NCBI GenBank assembly: GCA_963377175.1
Contig: CAUJNA010000511.1
Coordinates: 62,001-126,000, forward strand
DNA from: Effrenium voratum
Taxonomy: Eukaryota; Sar; Dinophyceae; Suessiales; Symbiodiniaceae
Direction: 5' to 3'
DNA length: 64,000 bases
In this document: piece after piece, positions 27,863 to 36,151 of the stretch
How the letters are laid out: every line of letters starts with the position of its first letter
How positions within the stretch are numbered: the stretch's first letter is position 1
Translations under genes and position numbers: made by a program
The notes under the pieces: model-generated
Told to the model about the DNA's origin: nothing
Databases searched by the model: none
What the model saw: only the letters and a program-made list of their open reading frames with translations

Positions 27863-28895
27863 TCAGGCCCCAGGAGAAGGGGCGGGGCGTGTGATTGGTC
27901 TGCGCCTGAACACGGATCCACAGTGAGGGGCGCGGCTGCTTGCGGGGCTGCCTGAAGTGCTGCTGCCGGAGCGCAGCGTGAAGTGCTGGGGCTGCGTGGC
28001 GTCCTGGACGAGGCGGGGCAGCGCGCGCAGGGTGGAGCGCGGCGCAGCACAGGCCATAGAGGAGATGGCAGCAGTGGCTGCGGAGGAGGGAGGGTTGCCG
28101 TTGCCGCAGAGGGTGTGGGCGGGGCCTTCGGGTACCTGGGAGGCCTGGCAGAAGGAGCAGCAGCCCTCGCACCCACGGCGGGCGAGGTTGCTGGAACGCT
28201 GGCTGCCACGGCAGAAGTTGCGCAGCGGCGACGGCAGTTGGCTGTGGGACTCGCAGCCTACGGCCTGGCCCGCGGCACGGGCTGGGTGCTGGAGAACACA
28301 CTCTTCCGGCCTCAGCAGAGCGCTCCACGTCGTCGGGTCGGCCGATGATCTGCGGAGGTGGCTGCGGCTGCGGCCCTGGTCGGGGCAATACGTTCTGGCG
28401 GACGTACTCGGCAGCGTTCTGGGGGAGCTGGAAGCGGAAGGCCTGCACCGCCGCGAGCCCTGCCGCTCCTGCGCCCACGAGGTCCGCTGCTGCCTGCGCT
28501 CCGTCGGCCGCACTGCGCAAGCGGCCCGTGATGGGGGCGGCCCCTGGCCGTTGTTTGTCAGCGCGTCGGCCTCGGGGTCTCCAGCCAGGTCGTCCTCGAC
28601 GAAGCGGGTTCCTCCGTAGCCCTGGTCCGGGCAAGTCGCACGTCCTCGTCCGTGGCCTCGGCGGGAGTGCGGAAGCCTTCCTCCGGAATCGCCCTAAAGG
28701 AGTATGCTGCAGAGGCTGCGGGTTGGGGTCCTCGCTGGACTGCACAAAGTTGTCCAAGTAGAAGTGGCTCGTGATGAACGTGGTGGCCTTGCGGTCCGGC
28801 TGGTCCAGGGCCAGCGGCTCATTCCGCTCCAGGTAGCCCACAACCTGCTCGAAGCGCAGGCGCTGATTGAAGCCGTGGGACCGAAGCGTCTTCAT
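27863..28895 (-). pseudogene. minor virion protein with an internally inverted middle (PLV-G copy 1)
   Basis: The N-terminus on the minus strand (28895 down to about 28349) starts MKTLRSHGFNQRLRFEQVVG, contains DRKATTFITSHFYLDNF (the PLV-A 1-405 motif) and ends AAEYVRQNVLPRPG...IIGRP. The middle, with AYGLARGTGWVLENTLFRPQ, is on the plus strand (about 28090-28325). The C-terminal part returns to the minus strand (VQAQTNHTPRPFSWGL, about 27870-27920). The copy at 50697-51654 has all parts on one strand, so a piece has been flipped here. Ala/Gly-rich hydrophobic stretches suggest membrane or core association. Confidence 0.55.
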
Positions 28896-28907
28896 CTCTT
28901 TTATCCG

Positions 28908-29163
28908 TTACTGCGCGGCAACTTCGCCCGCTGCGCGTTCGACGCCCCTGCGCTCGGCGCGCGCGTAGCGCAGCTGAGGGACCTGGCGGTGCACGGCCTC
29001 CGTCAGCCGGCTCACATCGTCCAGGTGCCGCTGCCCCTCTTGGGCCAGCCTGCGCTCCCCTAGCCAGGCGTTGAAGGCCTGTGCCTCCTCCAGCTCTCGC
29101 TGGCGCTTCAGCAGCAGCGGCTGTAGGTCGTAACTCGGGTAGGTCTTGCGAAACCACCGGAGC
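28908..29163 (-). pseudogene. AT-hook protein, C-terminal part (PLV-G), cut off by the LINE
   Basis: Continues in frame from the part at 41479-42073 across the 17-bp duplication: LRWFRKTYPSYDLQPLLLKR, then a long charged helix, with stop TAA at 28908-28910. It ends 12 nt before the start codon of the minor virion protein, as in an operon-like array. Confidence 0.7.
29147..29163. repeat. target-site duplication, left copy
   Basis: tgcgaaaccaccggagc, identical to 41479-41495, directly flanking the LINE. Confidence 0.8.
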
Positions 29164-29251
29164 CGTTTAGTTCAAGCCTGCTCGGGGCGACGGTGCCATT
29201 CGGTAGGAGGGGATCCGACCGAGTGCCGATTGAACAAGGTTTTGACCTGCC

Positions 29252-30265
29252 ATGGATGAATCCGATCGATGGCCATCACGGCCTATAATGGAACAGTGGT
29301 ATAGATCCAATGTGACAGGCCCTATGAGGAATGCAGTGAAGGACTCTTTGCTTGAGAACACAATGTGGTATGGGGCACCAATCAGATTTGACAGACCGAG
29401 GTCAGCAATTGTACACTGCACAGAGACATTGCATAAGGATGCGATTTCGACGGTTTTGACGGCTGAAATCATGAAATATGAGCATAATGGACAACTGAAA
29501 GCTTTCATGACTTGCTCAGTGTTGGTTCCCAATTTATGCTTTTCTGGAGAACTTGAAGGTTGTACCATGACAGTATCCCACGCCTATTTCCACGAAGTTG
29601 AACAGCGCATCTTGCGAGTTGATTTTGAACATGGGGGTGTTTTCGCTCGACCGACCCTGACGAAACCAGGCAGTGCAATTGACCTTTTTGCGGGATTCGG
29701 AGGATGGGCAATCGGCCAAGATTGGGCCACGGAGGCAACGGGAAGATCAAACCCGCACATTACTGTCAGCATCGAAAGTAACCGCAGCACGGCGAAGCAT
29801 TCGGCAGGACTGTTCGGGGGAGTCTTCTGGGAGAAATCTGATTTCCTTGTTGACAATCTTGCAAACTTTGGACAGGGGCAGCATTTCATTCACTCAGTAG
29901 TTGGGGAAAAGAAGGTACATCAGAAGCTTTCAAAGTGGAATTTCACAGTTGCAGTTGCCAGCCCTTCGTGCCAACCATGGTCTTCGGCGAGCAGCCAGAA
30001 CGGCTTATCTACAGATCTGGGTTTTAACTTTTGTGAGCTCATCCAGTATGTGTGCAACATGCAGCCATGTTTGCTGGCCCTGGAGAATGTCAAAGGACTG
30101 CAAAATCATCTGCACTTCCCGCTGCTGATTCAAATCCTCGAGCATAATGGCTTGAGGTTGGTCCATCAGGAAGTGCAGACATCTCGGAAGTGGCTACCTA
30201 CAGACCGGACTAGGCTGCTTTGTCTCTTCAAGCGAAGGGATTGGGAATGCAGTACAGATGAATGA
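29252..30265 (+). CDS. C5-DNA methyltransferase, catalytic part (LINE ORF A)
   Basis: 337 residues. After a ~130-residue N-terminal region come AIDLFAGFGGWAIGQDW (motif I), VAVASPSCQPWSSAS (motif IV with the catalytic Cys in PSCQPWS) and LLALENVKGL (motif VI, ENV). DRTRLLCLFKRR (motif VIII-like) ends the ORF. The stop overlaps the next start in ATGAATGA (30258-30265). Motifs IX-X are in the next ORF, so the two ORFs make one enzyme, by frameshift or by coupled reinitiation. Such enzymes in dinoflagellate retrotransposons are thought to methylate CG sites. Confidence 0.75.
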   Translation: MDESDRWPSRPIMEQWYRSNVTGPMRNAVKDSLLENTMWYGAPIRFDRPRSAIVHCTETLHKDAISTVLTAEIMKYEHNGQLKAFMTCSVLVPNLCFSGELEGCTMTVSHAYFHEVEQRILRVDFEHGGVFARPTLTKPGSAIDLFAGFGGWAIGQDWATEATGRSNPHITVSIESNRSTAKHSAGLFGGVFWEKSDFLVDNLANFGQGQHFIHSVVGEKKVHQKLSKWNFTVAVASPSCQPWSSASSQNGLSTDLGFNFCELIQYVCNMQPCLLALENVKGLQNHLHFPLLIQILEHNGLRLVHQEVQTSRKWLPTDRTRLLCLFKRRDWECSTDE

Positions 30266-32069
30266 CTTGCACCGCTTGAATATACCGAACAACGCACAGC
30301 TGAAGAAGATTGATTGCTACCTGGATGAGGACATCAGAGATGAGAGGAAGTTCCTTGCACCAAATGAGCTTGAGTTGAAGAACCTGGCCAATCCTGAATT
30401 CCTCCATGGTGCCTCAACAAGTACGAACCCAGTCCACAGGAACGTGTCTACCAAAGGTCATTTTGGGCCAATTATGGCAAGCTACAGATCCAATGTCAGC
30501 TTTCAGGAGTCATTTTTGCGTGAAAACAAGCTGTTCGCTGACATTAAATGCATCAACGGGGAGTACATGTTCCTGCACCCTACTGAAGTTGCGGCAGCCC
30601 TGGGAATGCCTAAACAAGTGAGAGGTATGGGATTTGCGGTGCCGGACGATTTCACAGTGGCTTTTCGCTTGCTGGGGAATATGTACGTACCCTTCCAATC
30701 AGGACAGGCATGGATCAAGATCTACCACCTCCTGAGTCCGGAACCCCTTGTGTTGAGTATGAACGAAATTGGCCTCCTTTGGAAAACACTCATGATTGAC
30801 TTCTCTGTTTGCCGGACCGTGCACATTGAAGATGAGTTTATCATTGCTGAAATCGTGAGTGAAGAAGAGGACAGGTGCGTGCCAACTCAAAAATTCGCGT
30901 GCTGGAAGGGAACGTCGAGGCTGGTATACGACGCATCACTTGAAGATGAATGTGCGTTCCAGACAGGAAGAATCTCAATCTCTGCAGCCGACGAAACTGA
31001 CACTGAGGCCATCACCTTCCTATTCAAGGAAAGGACGATTGTGGTGAACCGCTGCAATTTTCCATCGGGTGCAAACCAATTTGGAACTTTCTTTGCGAAC
31101 GTGATACTGAAGGAAACAGCAGAGGCGCTGAACCGATATGAAATTGCGTGCCAGACTCTCAGTGGTAGTGTTGTCTTGCATCCGAATCAGCTTCTACCCG
31201 GGATCGTGATCATGATCCCGACCGCCCAGTATGTACGGGCACTCAGAGAGGAAATCATTTTTGAGACAGAAGAGGATTGCATTGTGGTGAGCTGCAGGAA
31301 GTTGAACCCTCAAAAGGTACATGACGAACTCTTGCGGTTGAAAGTGACAGACATCGTTGAATTGTCAGGATGGTCCTTTCAGATCATGTGCGATCCTTAC
31401 GATACAGGCATCCAGCAACTCCAGATACGTCCGAAGCCCAGATGTTGGTCCTTGCAGCATGATGAGTTCGAGTATGTCCTGCAAACATGCATTTGGACCG
31501 CAATTTGCAAAGCAGATGGAGCAATTGAACAACCTGCAAACAGACAAGTCAATTTCATTGGCCATGACACCAAGCTTGCAGTTGGAAACCTGACGGTGCT
31601 GAACTCCTTGGTTCAGATTTTCAATCGTATTTTCCCTAACCATCAGCCAATCTACATTGTCACGACATTTGACGACAACCACAGGTGGATAGTTGCCAGA
31701 AGTGCGGGGAAAAATGAGATTGACTCTGAAGGAAGGCTACCTCACAATGAGGGACAAGCACCGCCAATGAACCAGCCTGTAACTGTCAACCTCACAGCAC
31801 GGCCTCAGATCATCCACTTCAGCGAAAAGCAGATAAAGTTCCATGCAAAGATGTATGACGAAAGAGGAAACAATGACCTTCGAAGGCTTAAAGACGCCAT
31901 GATCCAGAATGAGCTCGAAAAGAAGGGAATCTTCCTCCACCTCGACCAGGGAACGAAAGGGGAGACCATTGTGACAATTGAAGGAAAACGCCCAACTGAA
32001 CAGATCTTTCAGGTTTTGCGCAGATGTGGAGAGGGCTATCCAACTCGGCTTTGTGCACATACACGGTGA
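30258..32069 (+). CDS. methyltransferase C-terminal part plus unknown domain (LINE ORF B)
   Basis: 603 residues. The first 160 finish the methyltransferase: FLHPTEVAAALGMPKQVRGM and RLLGNMYVPFQSGQAW match motifs IX and X (Gly-Asn-x-x-Val-Pro). The remaining 440 residues have no motif I recognise; they include TTFDDNHRWIVARS. It overlaps the next ORF by 46 nt. Confidence 0.6.
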   Translation: MNDLHRLNIPNNAQLKKIDCYLDEDIRDERKFLAPNELELKNLANPEFLHGASTSTNPVHRNVSTKGHFGPIMASYRSNVSFQESFLRENKLFADIKCINGEYMFLHPTEVAAALGMPKQVRGMGFAVPDDFTVAFRLLGNMYVPFQSGQAWIKIYHLLSPEPLVLSMNEIGLLWKTLMIDFSVCRTVHIEDEFIIAEIVSEEEDRCVPTQKFACWKGTSRLVYDASLEDECAFQTGRISISAADETDTEAITFLFKERTIVVNRCNFPSGANQFGTFFANVILKETAEALNRYEIACQTLSGSVVLHPNQLLPGIVIMIPTAQYVRALREEIIFETEEDCIVVSCRKLNPQKVHDELLRLKVTDIVELSGWSFQIMCDPYDTGIQQLQIRPKPRCWSLQHDEFEYVLQTCIWTAICKADGAIEQPANRQVNFIGHDTKLAVGNLTVLNSLVQIFNRIFPNHQPIYIVTTFDDNHRWIVARSAGKNEIDSEGRLPHNEGQAPPMNQPVTVNLTARPQIIHFSEKQIKFHAKMYDERGNNDLRRLKDAMIQNELEKKGIFLHLDQGTKGETIVTIEGKRPTEQIFQVLRRCGEGYPTRLCAHTR

Positions 32070-32116
32070 TATGGATTTCAGGACTACGAACTAAATTCAC
32101 TGCCCCGAGAGACACG

Positions 32117-33601
32117 ACAATGCAAGACATTCAACTGGCATGGAAGTTTGCAAATCAATGGTTTGGGACAGATGGTGAATTGCGTTTTGTGGTACAAGGA
32201 AAGCAGATCATGCCGCAGGTCAGCTTGGGCGAAATTGGCCAGGAGAATCTGAAGATCCACGCCGTACTCCCCATCCACGGGGGAGGGGCAAAAACTGACA
32301 AGGTAGTCTCCGTGAAGAACAGCCTTGCCCGTTGGATGCTACTCCAAGGAGTAGCCTTGGATAAAGTCACCAATGTATTGGACACATTACAGACGAAAGC
32401 AGGCCAACAGCAACTCATTTTCCTTGACCAACAAGAAGGAGCAAAGAAGTGGGAGCATCTCCAGGCAATTTGCGCTAAGATCAATATCGAGTGCCCAAAG
32501 CCCGAAATTGGACCGGACCTTGCTAGAGCACGAAGCTCGAAAATGCAAACAAGGGACCAGACGAAGACTCTTGATATTGCCAACACTGCAATCGAACCTG
32601 GGTTTTTCACGGCAGGCGATGACAAGCCGGCCACTATCCTGAAGCATGTCGTCGTGAAGGGAACTGGAATATGCCTGATGAATGCCGAAGAGGCCCAGCA
32701 GTGGTTGCAGGATATTGCACCTATTTCAGGAGACCCCTTGGCAGTGCTCATTCCTGCAGATCAAGGTATACATGCCGAACGGCCGCACCAAGATATCACT
32801 GTGCCCATGAGGGATCCGCAAGGCAGGGCAGTATTGGTTGCAACAAAGATGTACCAGCTTGGTCAGACAGATGTGAAGATTGCAGAAATGCAGAGCAAGA
32901 AGATCGACTTGCAGACAGAATCGCATATGCTCATTTGCATTTACAAAGATGAGTTCAAGCAGGACGAATGGGAAAAAATCGCTGCGAACCCTGTCCGAGA
33001 GTCAAGAGGGCTGTTGCGTGACCTAGGATGGACGGCGAACTTCTCGAAGGTTTGGGGCAGAAGATACCTCAGAAATGATGTTCACGTCAAGCCAGACGCA
33101 GCCGAATATATTAGCTTCAGAGTGATGATCCCTGCTGAGACGGAGGAGGAAATGCTGAAATTGTCAGGAGCTAAGGGACTGTATACCATTTCCTTTGAGG
33201 GAGAAGGAAAACCGAAGAAGCAGTACAAGATCGTCTGGGTAGCGGGATCCAAGCAGGACCTACTTGTTCGATCGGCGTCGGTGCAATCGCATGGAGTTGT
33301 CAGAAACAAATCTGGTGTTGGACTCAGGGTCAATCGCGAAAACTATGAGAGCGCCTTCAAGGGACTGCGCCCTGGAGATGTGACACCTGAAGAGTTCGAT
33401 GTGCAATATAAATGGAAGATTGAATCATTGCCTTTTGGGACGACGGGTGAAGGACTTCGGGATGGCAGTTTCCATTGGTTGGCCAATCAAACCGTTAAAA
33501 TTCCTTGGACCGAGAGCAGCATTGTTGGCATCAACATCGACGCCACCGGAGGGAATCCTGTCAATCAACGGAACTCCAATTTTGCTAAGGGCATTGGATG
33601 A
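32117..33601 (+). CDS. gag-like/unknown protein (LINE ORF C)
   Basis: The frame is open from 32024; I prefer the ATG at 32117 (MQDIQLAWKFANQWFGTDGE). The N-terminal 60 residues look ubiquitin-fold-like in strand pattern (LRFVVQGKQIMPQVSLGEIG). The rest is mixed alpha/beta with VWGRRYLRNDVHVKPD and no recognised motif. Its position before the coiled-coil ORF suggests an RNA-binding ORF1-type protein. The coding sense seems to pass into ORF D near 33590. Confidence 0.45.
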   Translation, partial: TMQDIQLAWKFANQWFGTDGELRFVVQGKQIMPQVSLGEIGQENLKIHAVLPIHGGGAKTDKVVSVKNSLARWMLLQGVALDKVTNVLDTLQTKAGQQQLIFLDQQEGAKKWEHLQAICAKINIECPKPEIGPDLARARSSKMQTRDQTKTLDIANTAIEPGFFTAGDDKPATILKHVVVKGTGICLMNAEEAQQWLQDIAPISGDPLAVLIPADQGIHAERPHQDITVPMRDPQGRAVLVATKMYQLGQTDVKIAEMQSKKIDLQTESHMLICIYKDEFKQDEWEKIAANPVRESRGLLRDLGWTANFSKVWGRRYLRNDVHVKPDAAEYISFRVMIPAETEEEMLKLSGAKGLYTISFEGEGKPKKQYKIVWVAGSKQDLLVRSASVQSHGVVRNKSGVGLRVNRENYESAFKGLRPGDVTPEEFDVQYKWKIESLPFGTTGEGLRDGSFHWLANQTVKIPWTESSIVGINIDATGGNPVNQRNSNFAKGIG

Positions 33602-34091
33602 CAAGAAGAAGAGCACGGGAAGTCTAGTTGCGGGACCACCTCAGAGGAAACCGCCGGATACCATTCACGAGGACCTCTTACAGACCAACGATCCGTGGGC
33701 GAAAGCTGTTGCCCCAAGTTCATCCAGCGACAACAGGCCACCGTTGCCACGAAGGAGGCCAGAGCAGAATGTGTGCCAGAGTGGACCGGTCGAGCAACAA
33801 TTGAAGGAACACGAGAGCGAGATCACCAGCCTCAAGAAATCGATTCAACAGCTGACCGAATCTCATGAAACATTTGCCTGCAAAACCGGAGCGATGTTTG
33901 ATGGGATAAGGACAGACGTTACCAGTTTTGTCCAACAGGCGCTCACACAGCAGGAGACGAGGACCCAATCCCGGTTCGACGAGATTAAGGAAATGCTGCA
34001 GGCTGCCATGCTCGCAAAGAGTGTCGCCTCGCCAGTACGAGCGGTGAAGAAGAGCAAGCAGGAGGCCAACGAGATGCATACGGATCCATGA
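33399..34091 (+). CDS. coiled-coil protein (LINE ORF D)
   Basis: Only the part after about 33590 (ILLRALDDKKKSTGS onward) is likely coding, as the earlier part overlaps ORF C. A Pro-rich linker is followed by a coiled coil (VEQQLKEHESEITSLKKSIQ) and a basic tail (RAVKKSKQEAN), the usual build of a LINE ORF1 trimer. The stop overlaps the next start as ATGA at 34088-34091. Confidence 0.5.
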   Translation: MCNINGRLNHCLLGRRVKDFGMAVSIGWPIKPLKFLGPRAALLASTSTPPEGILSINGTPILLRALDDKKKSTGSLVAGPPQRKPPDTIHEDLLQTNDPWAKAVAPSSSSDNRPPLPRRRPEQNVCQSGPVEQQLKEHESEITSLKKSIQQLTESHETFACKTGAMFDGIRTDVTSFVQQALTQQETRTQSRFDEIKEMLQAAMLAKSVASPVRAVKKSKQEANEMHTDP

Positions 34092-36151
34092 CGCTGCAAA
34101 TTGTTGTGCCTATTTGCGCCTCTATTCTTTACTGGGTGATATCCTCGGAGGGGTTTTTCGCCCGCAAAAGTGTAGAGGACAGAAACCAGTGCTATGGTTC
34201 AGGACCCATTCGGAGAATGAACCAGAAACAACAAACACTCATGTGCTTACACTATTCTACAATTTGCAGTAATGTCCAGGATTTTACAATTCGACGCGAC
34301 TGTGAAAGGGGATGCAGGCGAGACGATACAGTGTCGCACCAACAACGGGGGTTGAAAACAATGCATACTACCAGCTGTGCTGTTTGTGAGCATTGTAGTG
34401 AGGAACCAAACTTTGGAAATGCTTGTTTGAGAACTGCCGAAGCGTGTTTGATTCTTGCGTGTCCGGAAACCGAAAATGAAAACAAAAAATATGCTCGAAT
34501 TCAGGCCAGAATGGGGACCGTTGGCAAATCCAACACCCAAAACGAAATCGACTCGTTGCCGCCTTTAGGGAAATTTGACCTCGAGGGCATGAGAAAGGTG
34601 GAGGAACTTTCAAGGACTGAACTGATTGGACATGCGAGGAAGCAGGCAAGGACTAAGGCAGCGCCTTCTGTGCATTTTATTCCCAGCTGTGCTGTTTCGG
34701 TGCATGAAGGAAATCAATGGGAAGTGGGCAGCGCAGGATGGGGCGACACTTGTGTGGACCTCAGACTAGTGCACACCATTGATGCTGTCGGGCCAACTTG
34801 CCAGACTCGCCACGCCATCGTCCAAACAGGACGAAAATCGACCGACCCTTCGTGCTTCAGATGCCCATCTGTGAATTGCAGTACGCTTGGTAAATCCGAA
34901 GTAGGGAGGACCGGTGAAAAGCAATATGCCAGGTGCAGTGGTAAGCGAAGCTGTGTCCAGCGTGCCAGTGTACCTGAAAATCTCCTGTGTAAAAAAAATT
35001 ATGAAAATGCAGTGCTTGACGTGTGCAGGAAAACTCGTGCCTCATGGGCTGGATTTCCCAGCAATACCCATAGAAAAACCTTGCAAATTGACCCAGCTAC
35101 CGCACCAGGGGCAAGCAGTGAGATGCCTGGACTCTTGTCTGGAAGCCTGAGGATGTCAACTTGCCTTGTGCCGAGCATTGAATTGCAGGAACATGTGAAC
35201 AGTAGACATGTCCGCTTAATTGGACTTGAATCCCAGAATGTATATGAAAGTGACAATCGGTGGGGTTATTCTACCACCATAGTGGAGGTGCTGCCGAATG
35301 GAGAATACTCGCCCTCGGTCGTGCGAAGAGCCACGGTTTGTAAGCTAATCCTGTGGAGGTGGTACTTGATGAGTACCCGTGTCGGAGAAGCAGCTAATCC
35401 TGGGCCTGATTACCCGCCGGGAGTGTGCATAAGTGCATTTAATCCGACCTCAGTGCATCAGAGATCTGCACACCTATCGCAATGTGGCGATGTGGTACTG
35501 CTTTCCGAAACTAGCGCAACTAAGCAGGTTCAGAAAAACGAGAAACATGCACTACGTGCGCTAGGAGTGAGATCAGTGTGGTCTCCGCCGGTAGAGCCCC
35601 ACAAGAACAGTGACGAATCGGCAACATCTTTGCGTGGAGCAAGCCGCGGCACAGCCTGCTTGAGCAGGTACCCCATCAGGGAAACGCGAGACGAGTTCCC
35701 GGCCGCGTGGAGCGAAACAGGCAGAATCTCAGAATGCTACGTCCAGATTGGGGCAGTACAGATTCGTATAATAACTCTGTATGGATTTGTTAAAGGAACG
35801 CCGAACGGACTATCCATGACGAATTTCTTGCTAGAAGCCGCCACGCAACGCATGTTGCTTAACCGAACCCCAACCATAATTGGTGGGGACCTAAACAGGT
35901 CGGTTGACTCACTAAAGGCGTGGACGCCGCTCCGAAATAAGGGATTCATTGAAATCCATGAATTTGCTGCAAGCGCGCTAGGTACCACGACCGAACCTAC
36001 TTGCGTATCAAGGAAGGTAGATGGTCCTGGGACGCGGCATGACACTCTCTTGGTCGACCCCCGACTAGTGCCGTTTATCACGCATGTCAGGGTCGATAAG
36101 GAAAAAGCAATTTCTGTGCACAGGCCGGCAGGCCTTTTTCCAACTGCCTAG
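34088..36151 (+). CDS. APE-type endonuclease ORF with NPGP motif (LINE ORF E)
   Basis: 687 residues. The first 200 are Cys/His-rich. At 35369 begins MSTRVGEAANPGPDYPPG, a 2A-like NPGP placed just before the endonuclease. The endonuclease shows VVLLSET, RGASRGTACLSRYPI, IIGGDLNRS (the catalytic D-x-N) and RHDTLLVD. The catalytic SVHRP is reached at the very end. The frame then shifts by one base at a T-run (about 36130-36150) into the RT ORF. Confidence 0.65.
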   Translation: MTLQIVVPICASILYWVISSEGFFARKSVEDRNQCYGSGPIRRMNQKQQTLMCLHYSTICSNVQDFTIRRDCERGCRRDDTVSHQQRGLKTMHTTSCAVCEHCSEEPNFGNACLRTAEACLILACPETENENKKYARIQARMGTVGKSNTQNEIDSLPPLGKFDLEGMRKVEELSRTELIGHARKQARTKAAPSVHFIPSCAVSVHEGNQWEVGSAGWGDTCVDLRLVHTIDAVGPTCQTRHAIVQTGRKSTDPSCFRCPSVNCSTLGKSEVGRTGEKQYARCSGKRSCVQRASVPENLLCKKNYENAVLDVCRKTRASWAGFPSNTHRKTLQIDPATAPGASSEMPGLLSGSLRMSTCLVPSIELQEHVNSRHVRLIGLESQNVYESDNRWGYSTTIVEVLPNGEYSPSVVRRATVCKLILWRWYLMSTRVGEAANPGPDYPPGVCISAFNPTSVHQRSAHLSQCGDVVLLSETSATKQVQKNEKHALRALGVRSVWSPPVEPHKNSDESATSLRGASRGTACLSRYPIRETRDEFPAAWSETGRISECYVQIGAVQIRIITLYGFVKGTPNGLSMTNFLLEAATQRMLLNRTPTIIGGDLNRSVDSLKAWTPLRNKGFIEIHEFAASALGTTTEPTCVSRKVDGPGTRHDTLLVDPRLVPFITHVRVDKEKAISVHRPAGLFPTA

